A stretch of DNA of 64,000 bases from an uncultured Robinsoniella sp. (GCA_900540475.1 UQGG01000028.1:1-64000); one strand, 5' to 3'. Counted from the stretch's first letter, positions 52,382-60,463 are shown. A program made the numbers and translations. Notes: generated by a model from the letters alone, not told the origin.

Positions 52382-52924
52382 ATGAAACTTATGTTTGCGT
52401 CAGATATACACGGCTCATCTTTTTTCTGTAAAAAGATGTTAGAGGCATACCGATTAGAAGAGGCTGAACGCCTGGTGCTTCTGGGAGATATTCTTTATCA
52501 TGGACCAAGAAATGACCTGCCAAAGGAATATGCTCCCAAAGAGGTCATCGCCATGCTGAATCCTTTGAAAAGCAAGATTTATGCAGTAAGAGGCAATTGT
52601 GAGGCAGAAGTGGACCAGATGGTATTGGAATTCCCTGTAATGGCAGATTACTGTATAATCATGGAAGGGGACAAAACGATTTATGCCAGCCATGGTCATG
52701 TCTTTCACAAAGACAATCTGCCTCCTTTGGCTGATGGGGACATTTTTATTCATGGACATACCCATGTACCTGTTGCAGAGAAATATCCGCATTTTACCTT
52801 GTTAAATCCGGGTTCCGTGTCTTTGCCGAAAGAGGGAAATGTGCCAACATATGGAATATTGGAAAATGGATTATTTACCATTAAAGATTTTGATGGAAAT
52901 ACCGTAAAGCAGCTGGCATTATAA
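52382..52924 (+). CDS. yfcE: YfcE-type metallophosphoesterase
   Basis: This 180-residue phosphodiesterase has the metallophosphoesterase motifs FASDIHG, VLLGDILYHGPRND, VRGNCEAEVD, ASHGH and IHGHTHVPV in order. The start at 52382 follows GGAGG. A paralogue with the same motifs lies at 56194. The physiological substrate is unknown. Confidence 0.9.
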   Translation: MKLMFASDIHGSSFFCKKMLEAYRLEEAERLVLLGDILYHGPRNDLPKEYAPKEVIAMLNPLKSKIYAVRGNCEAEVDQMVLEFPVMADYCIIMEGDKTIYASHGHVFHKDNLPPLADGDIFIHGHTHVPVAEKYPHFTLLNPGSVSLPKEGNVPTYGILENGLFTIKDFDGNTVKQLAL

Positions 52925-52957
52925 GATACCTGCAAATGCAGACAGATAGGAGAAAAG

Positions 52958-54106
52958 ATGAAACAGATTGAATTGATAGCACCCTGCCATTTTGGGCTGG
53001 AAGCCGTGTTAAAACGGGAGATTATTGACCTTGGATATGAAGTCAGCCAGGTAGAAGATGGACGAGTTACCTTTATCGGGGATATGGAAGCAGTGAGCTA
53101 TGCCAATGTATTTTTAAGGTCGGCAGAGCGTATACTTTTAAAAGTCGGAAAGGTTCATGCCGAAACTTTTGATGAATTATTTGAGCGGACGAAAGAACTC
53201 CCATGGGAAAACTTCATTCCTAAGGACGGTAAATTCTGGGTAACCAAAGCAACTTCGATTAAGAGCCAGCTGTTTAGCCCTACCGATATACAGTCGATCA
53301 TGAAAAAGGCCATGGTTGAGCGTTTAAAGGGCGTATATGGCATCCAATGGTTTGAGGAGACAGGTCCGGCTTATCCGGTTCGTGTATTTTTTATGAAAGA
53401 CGAAGCTACAATTGGGATTGATACCTCCGGTGTCTCTCTACACAAGCGGGGATACCGCCAGCTTACCAGCAAGGCACCCATAACCGAGACGCTGGCGGCG
53501 GCGCTGATTATGCTGACACCATGGAACAAGAGCAGGATACTGGTTGATCCATTCTGCGGCAGCGGTACTTTTCCCATCGAAGCGGCTTTGATGGCGGCTA
53601 ATATCGCACCGGGAATGAACCGTTCTTTTCTGTCGGAAGAATGGGACAACCTGATTGAGAAGAAACACTGGTACAATGCGATGGATGAAGCCAGGGAAAA
53701 TGTAAATGACAAGATTGAGGTGGATATCCAGGGATATGATCTGGATGGGGATGTAATTAAATCAGCCAGAGAAAACGCAAAGCTGGCGGGAGTTGATCAT
53801 CTGATCCATTTTCAGCAGAGAAGTATTTCCCAGATGAGACATCCGAAAAAGTATGGTTTTGTGATTACCAATCCGCCTTATGGTGAGCGAATAGAGGATA
53901 AAGAGAATCTGCCGGGATTGTACCGGGAAATTGGTGAAAGCTTTAAACGGCTGGATTCCTGGTCGGAATATCTGATTACTTCCTATGAAGAAGCGGAAAA
54001 GTATATTGGCAAAAAGGCTGATAAGAACAGAAAGATTTATAATGGAATGATAAAAACGTATTTTTATCAATTCCTGGGTCCCAGACCGCCTAAGATCAAA
54101 AAATAA
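52958..54106 (+). CDS. Class I SAM-dependent rRNA methyltransferase (RlmL/YpsC-like)
   Basis: This 382-residue protein has an N-terminal THUMP domain (about residues 45-155) and a Rossmann methyltransferase domain with VDPFCGSGTFPIEAALMA and the catalytic TNPPYGERI. This is the layout of the 23S rRNA guanine N2-methyltransferases of the RlmL/YpsC type. It lies 33 bases after yfcE and ten bases before the protease gene. Confidence 0.9.
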   Translation: MKQIELIAPCHFGLEAVLKREIIDLGYEVSQVEDGRVTFIGDMEAVSYANVFLRSAERILLKVGKVHAETFDELFERTKELPWENFIPKDGKFWVTKATSIKSQLFSPTDIQSIMKKAMVERLKGVYGIQWFEETGPAYPVRVFFMKDEATIGIDTSGVSLHKRGYRQLTSKAPITETLAAALIMLTPWNKSRILVDPFCGSGTFPIEAALMAANIAPGMNRSFLSEEWDNLIEKKHWYNAMDEARENVNDKIEVDIQGYDLDGDVIKSARENAKLAGVDHLIHFQQRSISQMRHPKKYGFVITNPPYGERIEDKENLPGLYREIGESFKRLDSWSEYLITSYEEAEKYIGKKADKNRKIYNGMIKTYFYQFLGPRPPKIKK

Positions 54107-54116
54107 GGGGTAGACA

Positions 54117-55496
54117 TTGATTAAAAAAATTCAGACATTCATTGGTATTCTAATCGTTGTGCTGATTGGATACGGGGCGTTTCAATATATGGAGCCGGAA
54201 ATTCGAGGGCTGTTGGACGGCAAAAAGCAGCAGGAGCACAGGGAGTCGGAGAAAGGTTCTAAAAACCAATATTCGGGTCCGGAAGATCATACGGAGCGGG
54301 AAGCTACAGATAAAACGGAAAAGCTTCCTGCGTCCTATGACAGCCGGAATGAGGCTAGAGCACCTGTTATTAAAAATCAGGGGGAACTTGGCACCTGCTG
54401 GGCGGTAGCCACATCCTCGGCGCTGGAAGCATCCCTGCTTCCACGGGAGCACCTGGTATTTTCGGCAGACCATATATCGCTTCGGAATCATTTCGCAAAA
54501 AACCAGAACGATGGCGGGGATTATACCATGGCAATGGCGTATCTTGCCGGCTGGCAGGGACCGGTGCTGGAAAAGGATGACCCTTACGGTGATGGCGTAT
54601 CACCGGATGGTCTGGTTCCTGTGAAGCATGTCCAGGAGATCCAGATGATTAAGGATAAAGATTATGAGGCAGTAAAACGGGCAGTTTATGACCATGGTGC
54701 CGTCCAGTCTTCTCTTTATATGGATCTTCAGAATACCGTGAGTTCCTCGGTGTTCTTTAATAAAATCAACAGCACATACTGTTATGTGGGGAATGCACGT
54801 TCCAATCATGATATCCTGATTATTGGCTGGGATGACAATTATCCGGCGGCTAAGTTTAATGCGGATATTAAGAAGGACGGGGCGTTTATCTGCCAGAACA
54901 GCTGGGGACCGGACTTTGGGGAAGAAGGCATATTTTACGTATCTTATGAAGATGCCAATCTGGGGAATAATTGTGTTACTTATTCCAGAGTTGAAAATAC
55001 CGGGAACTATGATGATATCTACCAGACCGACCTGTGCGGCTGGGTTGGGCAGATCGGCTATGGTTCGGATACCTGTTATTTTGCCAATGTATACGAAGCC
55101 AGGCGGGATGAAATGCTGAGCGCCGTGGGATTTTACGCTACCGGGAAAGATACGGAGTATGAAATACATATCATTGAAACGTTTGACGGACCTTCATCAT
55201 TGATATCCTGGAGCCCGGACCAAACCGGTAAGTTTGACAACGGGGGATATTACACCGTAGACCTTGATGAACCGGTAAAGGTGTCTGAGGGGCAGCGGTT
55301 TGCCATTATGGTAAAAATCAAATCTCCGGGACTTCAGTATCCGGTTGCTACGGAATATCAGGCTGATGAAGCCACAAAGAACGTGGATATATCCGATGGG
55401 GAAGGGTATATCAGTATGAGCGGGTATTCCTGGACCAGAACGGAGACGGAGCATTCCTGCAATGTCTGTCTGAAGGTGTACACAAGAGGAGCATAG
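54117..55496 (+). CDS. Membrane-anchored papain-like (C1) cysteine protease
   Basis: This 459-residue extracytoplasmic protein has an uncleaved-type N-terminal membrane segment (FIGILIVVLIGYGAF) and a charged linker. A C1A peptidase domain follows with all catalytic residues: C94 in QGELGTCWAVA, H231 in SNHDILIIGWDD and N261 in CQNSWG. The C-terminal 150 residues form a lectin-like beta domain seen in clostridial C1 proteases (EIHIIETFDGPSSLISWSPDQ). It starts with TTG after AAGGGG. It may act on surface or host proteins. Confidence 0.88.
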   Translation: MIKKIQTFIGILIVVLIGYGAFQYMEPEIRGLLDGKKQQEHRESEKGSKNQYSGPEDHTEREATDKTEKLPASYDSRNEARAPVIKNQGELGTCWAVATSSALEASLLPREHLVFSADHISLRNHFAKNQNDGGDYTMAMAYLAGWQGPVLEKDDPYGDGVSPDGLVPVKHVQEIQMIKDKDYEAVKRAVYDHGAVQSSLYMDLQNTVSSSVFFNKINSTYCYVGNARSNHDILIIGWDDNYPAAKFNADIKKDGAFICQNSWGPDFGEEGIFYVSYEDANLGNNCVTYSRVENTGNYDDIYQTDLCGWVGQIGYGSDTCYFANVYEARRDEMLSAVGFYATGKDTEYEIHIIETFDGPSSLISWSPDQTGKFDNGGYYTVDLDEPVKVSEGQRFAIMVKIKSPGLQYPVATEYQADEATKNVDISDGEGYISMSGYSWTRTETEHSCNVCLKVYTRGA

Positions 55497-55580
55497 CGTT
55501 TATATATGAGGGCGTGTTTGATAATTCATTCCCCGTGTGTTATAATTTCATAAAATTTACGGAAAGAAAAGGGTGGAACG

Positions 55581-56177
55581 GTGAGTAAAAGAATTATTTT
55601 TGCAACTGGAAATCAGGGTAAAATGAAGGAAATAAAAATGATACTGGCGGATATTGATGTAGAGGTATTATCCCTGAAAGAAGCAGGTATTGAAGCGGAT
55701 ATTGTAGAAGACGGCGCAACATTTGAAGAAAATGCTGTAATTAAAGCGAAGACAATTATGGAAATGACGGGTGATATTGTACTGGCGGATGATTCTGGAC
55801 TTGAAATTGATTACCTGAATAAAGAGCCGGGTATTTATTCAGCCAGGTATATGGGAGAGGATACTTCCTATGATATTAAAAACAATAATCTGATCGGACG
55901 CCTGAATGGGGTGCCGGATGAAAAGCGGACGGCACGTTTTGTATGCGTGATTGCGGCAGCGTTTCCAAACGGCGATATACTGACTACAGAAGGAACCATT
56001 GAAGGCATGATCGGTTATGAAATAAAAGGAAGTAATGGATTCGGATATGATCCCATTTTTTATCTCCCACAGTATCAATGCACCACAGCAGAGCTGGATA
56101 TGGAGTTAAAAAATGAATTGAGCCACAGAGGAAAAGCACTTCGGGCAATGAAAGAACAATTAAAAAATAAAATTTAG
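55581..56177 (+). CDS. rdgB: XTP/dITP diphosphatase (RdgB/HAM1)
   Basis: This 198-residue house-cleaning pyrophosphatase removes inosine and xanthosine triphosphates. It has ATGNQGKMKEI, EDGATFEENAVIKAK, ADDSGLEIDYLN, SNGFGYDPIFY and the final SHRGKALRA. The GTG start follows GGGTGG. It is co-transcribed with the phosphoesterase 16 bases downstream, a pairing common in Firmicutes. Confidence 0.95.
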   Translation: MSKRIIFATGNQGKMKEIKMILADIDVEVLSLKEAGIEADIVEDGATFEENAVIKAKTIMEMTGDIVLADDSGLEIDYLNKEPGIYSARYMGEDTSYDIKNNNLIGRLNGVPDEKRTARFVCVIAAAFPNGDILTTEGTIEGMIGYEIKGSNGFGYDPIFYLPQYQCTTAELDMELKNELSHRGKALRAMKEQLKNKI

Positions 56178-56193
56178 AGGAGATTGGTGCCAG

Positions 56194-56676
56194 ATGAAGA
56201 TCCTGATTGTAAGTGATACGCATCGCAGAGATGCCAATTTAAAAGAGGTCTTATTAAAAGTTAGCCCCATCGACAAATTAATCCATCTGGGCGATTCAGA
56301 GGGCAGTGAGGACTATATCAGGCAGATTGCCAACTGCCCGGTATATATCGTAAGCGGAAATAATGACTTCTTCAGTGATTTGCCTCGAGAAGAAGAACTG
56401 CTGCTTGGGAAGTACAAAGTTCTGCTCACTCATGGACATTATTATTATGTATCCCTGGATACGCGTTCCATCAAAGAAGAAGCAAAAGCAAGAGGTTTTG
56501 ACATTGTCATGTTTGGTCACACACACCGACCGGTTTTAGAGATACAGGAAGATGTCATTGCATTAAATCCCGGCAGTTTATCCTATCCCAGACAGGATGG
56601 GAGAAAACCAAGCTATATAATTATGGAAATTGATCATAAGGGAGAAGCACATTTTACCATAAATTATTTAGGGTGA
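56194..56676 (+). CDS. MJ0936/YfcE-family metallophosphoesterase
   Basis: This 160-residue enzyme has the five metal motifs IVSDTHRRD, IHLGDSEGSED, VSGNNDF, LTHGHYYYV and FGHTHRP. It probably hydrolyses phosphodiesters. It forms an operon with rdgB and is followed by a strong terminator. Confidence 0.92.
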   Translation: MKILIVSDTHRRDANLKEVLLKVSPIDKLIHLGDSEGSEDYIRQIANCPVYIVSGNNDFFSDLPREEELLLGKYKVLLTHGHYYYVSLDTRSIKEEAKARGFDIVMFGHTHRPVLEIQEDVIALNPGSLSYPRQDGRKPSYIIMEIDHKGEAHFTINYLG

Positions 56677-56726
56677 AGAGCTCGATTTGACCAACATGAA
56701 GAAATAAATTCAAAAAATAAATTGGC

Positions 56727-56766
56727 GAAAAAGCCCGAATATTCAACACTTTCGGGCTTTTTCAAA
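56727..56766 (+). terminator. Terminator after the rdgB operon
   Basis: A perfect thirteen-pair stem (GAAAAAGCCCGAA with TTCGGGCTTTTTC) has an eleven-base loop. The downstream arm provides the T-tract. Confidence 0.9.
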
Positions 56767-56794
56767 AAAATAAAAAAATATTTGAAAAAAGTTG

Positions 56795-56823
56795 TTGACA
56801 TTTGGCGTGAGCTATAATATAAT
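56795..56823 (+). promoter_or_regulatory. Strong SigA promoter of the second tRNA cluster
   Basis: TTGACA and TATAAT match the consensus exactly and are 17 bases apart. The first tRNA starts 52 bases after the -10 box. Confidence 0.9.
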
Positions 56824-56874
56824 ATGTCTTGCGTCAGGGAACAGACGAAACAACAAAAACAAACAAGACACCAT

Positions 56875-56949
56875 CGGGGTGTGGCTCAGCTTGGCTAGAG
56901 CGCCTGGTTTGGGACCAGGAGGTCGCAGGTTCGAATCCTGTCACCCCGA
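56875..56949 (+). tRNA. tRNA-Pro (UGG)
   Basis: The acceptor stem pairs CGGGGTG with CACCCCG, with discriminator A. The anticodon loop TTTGGGA gives UGG. The T-arm is AGGTTCGAATCCT. Confidence 0.96.
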
Positions 56950-56974
56950 CTTGTTCCTAAAATAACGCAGATAT

Positions 56975-57045
56975 GCGGGTGTAGTTCAATGGTAGAACAC
57001 TAGCCTTCCAAGCTAGATACGTGGGTTCGATTCCCATCACCCGCT
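56975..57045 (+). tRNA. tRNA-Gly (UCC)
   Basis: The acceptor stem pairs GCGGGTG with CACCCGC, with discriminator T. The anticodon loop CTTCCAA gives UCC. Confidence 0.96.
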
Positions 57046-57049
57046 GTTT

Positions 57050-57123
<74 letters not shown>

Positions 57124-57175
57124 TTTTTCTTTGCAGTGATCAAGTGTCTGCTGCAAAGAAAACAAAAATTAATAT

Positions 57176-57250
57176 GGTGGATATAGCGCAGTTGGTTAGC
57201 GCGCCAGATTGTGGCTCTGGAGGCCGAGGGTTCGAATCCCTTTATCCACC
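57176..57250 (+). tRNA. tRNA-His (GUG)
   Basis: The stem GTGGATA pairs with TATCCAC, with an extra 5' G opposite the discriminator C, as is characteristic of tRNA-His. The anticodon loop TTGTGGC gives GUG. Confidence 0.95.
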
Positions 57251-57262
57251 CTAACCACATAT

Positions 57263-57334
57263 TGGGCTATCGCCAAGCGGTAAGGCACAGCACTTTGACT
57301 GCTGCATTCGTTGGTTCAAATCCAACTAGCCCAG
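57263..57334 (+). tRNA. tRNA-Gln (UUG)
   Basis: The acceptor stem pairs TGGGCTA with TAGCCCA, with discriminator G. The anticodon loop CTTTGAC gives UUG. Confidence 0.95.
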
Positions 57335-57387
57335 TTTGGCGAAAGCCGTAAGAAATACTTACGATCAATATGGTTAAAATTGAATAC

Positions 57388-57460
57388 GGGATATTAGCTC
57401 AGTTGGTAGAGCACTTGACTTTTAATCAAGTTGTCCGGGGTTCGAATCCCCGATGTCTCA
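57388..57460 (+). tRNA. tRNA-Lys (UUU), likely prophage attachment site
   Basis: The acceptor stem pairs GGGATAT with ATGTCTC using two G-U pairs, with discriminator A. The anticodon loop CTTTTAA gives UUU. A tyrosine integrase gene begins its 3' end about 145 bases downstream, facing the tRNA, so the 3' half of this tRNA is the probable attachment core. The other attachment site lies outside the window. Confidence 0.95.
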
Positions 57461-57470
57461 CTACTTTAGA

Positions 57471-57515
57471 ATAGCGGAAAAGCCTTTAAATACAGGCGTT
57501 TCCGCTATTTTTGTG
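57471..57515. terminator. Terminator between tRNA-Lys and the integrase gene
   Basis: ATAGCGGAAAAGCCT pairs with AGGCGTTTCCGCTAT with one mismatch and is followed by TTTTTG. It ends the tRNA transcript and may serve the integrase transcript too. Confidence 0.85.
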
Positions 57516-57548
57516 CTGAACTTTTTTAACCATTTATAACCCGAAATA

Positions 57549-57608
57549 AATGTCTTATTGGTGTCTTAATAGTCGTCTTGACGACCAAATGTCTTAACAA
57601 ATGTCTTA
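57549..57608. repeat. Direct repeats TGTCTTA, candidate integrase arm sites
   Basis: Four copies of TGTCTTA occur at 57551, 57562, 57590 and 57602, three of them within AAATGTCTTA. The last copy overlaps the integrase stop codon. Short direct repeats next to the attachment site are typical arm-type binding sites of tyrosine integrases. Confidence 0.6.
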
Positions 57609-58721
57609 CAAAGCGGTAGCACTTTCTACCGCATCAACAACATTTTCTTTTTCTTCCATTACATGATTGTAAACATCCATAACCATCTTTTGAGTATCTC
57701 CCAAAAGCTCCGCAATTTTCCGCAGGCTTATTTTTGGAACCTGATAACAGAGATTGGTGCAGTAGTTGTGCCGGAACACATGTGCAGTTAGACCGGTTAT
57801 GACTGGAAACTCATCTGTCCCACCGGCAGCGGCGTTCAGTTTCTTTACAATGGAACGCCACATCTTATCATAACTGCTTTTGGTTATGGGAGACCCGTCA
57901 AGTTTTGTAAATAGATTAGTTCCTTGCAATGTAAGTATATATTCTTGCATAAAGGCTCTTAAATATGGGGGCATAGGCACTGTACGTTCCCCATTTATAG
58001 ACTTTGTGTCCTTTATGGCAGAATCGTTTACCCCAAATTCCAAAGCCTTATTTACGGTCAATTCTGACTTTTTAAGGGATATATCAAAAATGGTAAGTGC
58101 CAAGGCTTCTCCCCGTCTCAGCCCGCAGCCGAGAATAATATACACAAATGCTTTCTCACGTGGGAGCAAATCGGCAGCTTTTATTGCTTCTTTTTCCTCC
58201 GGGAATAATGCTCTTTTTTCTCCAGGCCGGTATTTGGGAAGATCCACACCGGAACAAATGTCTTCTACAGCGGATGCCGGCAGGAGCTTGTCCGATACGG
58301 CAGCCTTTATGACCTGCTTAAAAGTAAGCGCAATTTGCTGGCAGGTCCGCGGCTTTTGCATAGCCTCATTTATTAATTCCTGGAAGTGCGTCCTTCTGGT
58401 ATCACACAGTTTTATCCCCATCATGGGGGCAAAATGTTTATCTATTACATTGGAATACATTTTTTTCGTATTGTTTGATCGAACGGCTTTATATGTAGTG
58501 CTCCAGGTCTTGGCATATTCCATGAAAGTCATATCTGACTTCACGGTGACTTGACCTTTTTCCACTTCTCTTTTAAATTTGTTTACCTTCTTTTCCAGAT
58601 CCCCACTTGATTTGGTGGAATACAGGGAAACCCGGTGTTTTGTCCCATTTGCCTTATATGTACCATCCCATACTTTTGTCTGCCACATGCCATTACTTTG
58701 CTGCGTATATTTGGTTGCCAA
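57606..58721 (-). CDS. int: Tyrosine recombinase / phage integrase
   Basis: This 371-residue integrase has an N-terminal AP2-like arm-binding region (GMWQTKVWDGTYKANGTKHR), a core-binding domain (TFMEYAKTWSTTYKAVRSNN) and a catalytic domain. The catalytic residues are visible: Arg in GCGLRRGEALAL, His-x-x-Arg in AHVFRHNYCTN and the nucleophile Tyr in VMDVYNHVM. It starts with TTG after GGAGATGATATA. Its end points at tRNA-Lys. Confidence 0.95.
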   Translation of the reverse strand: MATKYTQQSNGMWQTKVWDGTYKANGTKHRVSLYSTKSSGDLEKKVNKFKREVEKGQVTVKSDMTFMEYAKTWSTTYKAVRSNNTKKMYSNVIDKHFAPMMGIKLCDTRRTHFQELINEAMQKPRTCQQIALTFKQVIKAAVSDKLLPASAVEDICSGVDLPKYRPGEKRALFPEEKEAIKAADLLPREKAFVYIILGCGLRRGEALALTIFDISLKKSELTVNKALEFGVNDSAIKDTKSINGERTVPMPPYLRAFMQEYILTLQGTNLFTKLDGSPITKSSYDKMWRSIVKKLNAAAGGTDEFPVITGLTAHVFRHNYCTNLCYQVPKISLRKIAELLGDTQKMVMDVYNHVMEEKENVVDAVESATAL

Positions 58722-58847
58722 TATATCATCTCCTTATTTTGGGGTATAAAAAATACACCCTATGCATTTTGCAGGATGTGTGATATAATTCAAGTGTCTG
58801 AAATGAATTAATCTACATCTTTTGGGTTAATAGGTTACTTATGTGAA

Positions 58848-58883
58848 AGCCGTTCGGTGTGTCCAGCACCGGGCGGTTTTTGT
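58848..58883 (+). terminator. Intrinsic terminator on the plus strand upstream of the toxin module
   Basis: CCGTTCGGTG pairs with CACCGGGCGG using two G-U pairs and is followed by TTTTTG. No gene on this strand ends here, so it probably ends a small untranslated RNA that starts near a TATAAT at 58784. Confidence 0.65.
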
Positions 58884-58887
58884 TATA

Positions 58888-59018
58888 TTGACAAATATCT
58901 GAACATTGATTATAATATACTTAGCAAGACAGCCGGGAGATAGTGGCACCTATCCGCCCTGGCAATATACAACTAAAAAATAACGCCTAATCTTACCAGG
59001 ATGGGGGCGTTATTTTTT
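58888..59018 (+). ncRNA. Candidate antisense antitoxin RNA with its promoter
   Basis: A consensus promoter (TTGACA 58888, 17 bases, TATAAT 58911-58916) would start an RNA near 58923. This RNA folds a 5' hairpin (GCCGGGAGATAG..CTATCCGCCCTGGC, 58932-58963) and ends at the terminator AATAACGCC/GGCGTTATT with T6 (to 59018). The RNA of about 95 bases overlaps the 3' end of the small toxin gene on the other strand, as in the txpA/ratA and bsrG/SR4 type I modules. Confidence 0.7.
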
Positions 59019-59105
59019 ATGCTTATTTTTAATGGTTACAACTAAGGTTATAACGGATGTAAGCATAATTACAAAGGTGAATAAATCACTGTATGTAACG
59101 TACAT
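59010..59105 (-). CDS. Small hydrophobic toxin-like peptide (type I TA)
   Basis: This 31-residue peptide has a short polar start (MYVTYSDLF), one membrane helix (FTFVIMLTSVITLVVTI) and a Lys-rich tail (KNKHKK), the layout of the Fst/TxpA and holin-like toxin families. GGGGTGG precedes the ATG. The stop codon lies inside a bidirectional terminator shared with the antisense RNA on the other strand. It would damage the membrane if freed from antitoxin control. The assignment rests on layout, not homology search. Confidence 0.68.
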   Translation of the reverse strand: MYVTYSDLFTFVIMLTSVITLVVTIKNKHKK

Positions 59106-59204
59106 CGGCACCACCCCATTTCTTACAAGACTCAGAACGGATGGTGTAACGCCCTGCCGGCTGCCCGGCTAAATATATTATTTTCAATGTGCGCTACGAA
59201 ATCT

Positions 59205-59363
59205 TTATTCGTTAGAGCGTTCTTCTGCAACTAATTGTTCTATTCCGGCAATGAGTTCTTCTCTTTTTTCTTCTGGAATCAGCATAGTTAATTTGATTAT
59301 CTCTTCCCTTTTTTCTTCCAGAGATAATTTGTCAAATTCTTCTGGGCTTAAAATATTTTCCAT
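59205..59363 (-). CDS. Small acidic prophage protein, unknown
   Basis: This 52-residue hydrophilic, mostly helical protein (NILSPEEFDKLSLEEKREEI, LIPEEKREELIAGIEQLVAE) is rich in Glu and Lys. AAGAGGA precedes the ATG at 59363. It lies downstream of the repressor gene in the same direction. I do not recognise a family. Confidence 0.55.
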   Translation of the reverse strand: MENILSPEEFDKLSLEEKREEIIKLTMLIPEEKREELIAGIEQLVAEERSNE

Positions 59364-59429
59364 ATTGGTTTCCTCTTTTCGTTTTATTATCAAAGGCTTT
59401 TGCCTGTTGATTCCTGATATTATTTCTGC

Positions 59430-59753
59430 TTACAATTCCGACAATAACTTTATTAGAAACATTTTTTCATCGGTCGTAAGTTTGTTTCCATTTCTTGCTA
59501 TTAATTGCTGCATGTCATCATAGGTAGGCTCTATGTTTTTGTAAGAAGCACCTTTTGACATTTCGTCTAATTGTTCTACGGTAATTCCGAGTGTCCTGCA
59601 AATAGTAATAACTATATTAACACTTGCGCCATCTACTCCGTTACGAAGTATCGTATATAGAGTACTATCAGGTATTCCACATTTTGCGGCAAATGCTCTT
59701 TTGCTGTATCCACTATCTTTTATTAATTTTTCAAGTACCTTTGCTTTTTCCAT
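59430..59753 (-). CDS. CI-like phage repressor (XRE HTH)
   Basis: This 107-residue protein has an N-terminal XRE helix-turn-helix (LEKLIKDSGYSKRAFAAKCG, IPDSTLYTILRNG, ICRTLGITVEQLDEMSKG) and a short helical C-terminus. It has no LexA-like protease domain, so induction must use another route, for example the antirepressors. The start at 59753 follows GAGGTGACAAAT. It is divergent from a Cro-like gene across palindromic operators. Confidence 0.88.
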   Translation of the reverse strand: MEKAKVLEKLIKDSGYSKRAFAAKCGIPDSTLYTILRNGVDGASVNIVITICRTLGITVEQLDEMSKGASYKNIEPTYDDMQQLIARNGNKLTTDEKMFLIKLLSEL

Positions 59754-59775
59754 ATTTGTCACCTCACTTATACTT

Positions 59776-59933
59776 ATTATACACGTATTTGCGCAAAATG
59801 TAAATAAAAATATGCGTAAATACGCATGAAAAACATGCTCATAAAAATAAATACACGTAATTACGCAAATTGCTATTGACAATTCGTGTGATTACGTGTA
59901 TATTAAGAACGTGATTAGCGTAATTACGCTAAT
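59776..59933. promoter_or_regulatory. Divergent lysis-lysogeny control region with five operators
   Basis: The minus promoter is TTTACA-17-TATAAT (59804 to 59776). The plus promoter is TTGACA-17-TATATT (59876-59904). Five related sites with consensus CGTAATTACG lie at 59784, 59812-59827, 59856, 59887 and 59914-59933; the last is a perfect 20-base palindrome. Sites overlap or abut both promoters, as in a CI/Cro switch. Confidence 0.85.
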
Positions 59934-59950
59934 GAGAAGGAGGTGATAAC

Positions 59951-60184
59951 ATGTATCAGAATTTAATAGCGGCAATGGAAGAAAAAAAAGTAACATTTAC
60001 TCAAGTATCAGAATTACTTAAATGCCAACTTCGGACTGTGTCTGATAAATGCAAAGGTGCTGTAAAAATTGAATTTTCAGTTAACGAGGCATTAACAATT
60101 AAAAGAGTCTTCTTTCCTGAATATGACTTCGAGTGGCTCTTTGAAAAAAAACAAACAAATGTTCTTAAACCCCATTATAGTTGA
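59951..60184 (+). CDS. Cro-like DNA-binding protein
   Basis: This 77-residue helical protein has a helix-turn-helix-like stretch (VTFTQVSELLKCQLRTVSDK) and sits first under the rightward promoter. AGAAGGAGGTG precedes the ATG. By position and fold it is the probable Cro-type partner of the repressor. Confidence 0.72.
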   Translation: MYQNLIAAMEEKKVTFTQVSELLKCQLRTVSDKCKGAVKIEFSVNEALTIKRVFFPEYDFEWLFEKKQTNVLKPHYS

Positions 60185-60223
60185 GAACTACTAACATGTC
60201 AATCGAAGAAAGGAGGACGCACA

Positions 60224-60463
60224 ATGACAAATAACAAACAAGGATTCAGAGAAACCGAAATAAAGAAGAAAGAGATCGGTAGCGGGATTGTGCATAATTA
60301 CAGAAGCAAGAAACGCAAAGAAAATAATATTGAGATTCTTGTCGAAACAGAAAATAAAGCGGATTCGAAAGAAGTATTTAAAGACATAAGAAAGTTGTTG
60401 AAAAAGAAAGATCGATTATTAGACAAAGGTTTAAGCTACCAAATTCATTTTAGTATGAAATAA
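60224..60463 (+). CDS. Small basic prophage early protein
   Basis: This 79-residue Lys-rich protein (KKKEIGSGIVHNYRSKKRKE, DIRKLLKKKDRLLDKGLS) has no recognised domain. GAAAGGAGG precedes the ATG. It is in the early operon after the Cro-like gene. A hairpin (CTCCCCGG/CCAGGGAG, 60465-60486) follows immediately and may terminate this gene or the antisense gene downstream. Confidence 0.55.
   Translation: MTNNKQGFRETEIKKKEIGSGIVHNYRSKKRKENNIEILVETENKADSKEVFKDIRKLLKKKDRLLDKGLSYQIHFSMK

Noticed and set aside
54600..55169. 189-codon antisense frame inside the protease gene
   Set aside because: It is a shadow frame; the sense strand has intact catalytic motifs over the whole stretch.
60150..60165. 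LexA box inside the Cro-like gene (AAACAAATGTTC)
   Set aside because: It has one mismatch in the core, lies within coding sequence and has no promoter nearby.
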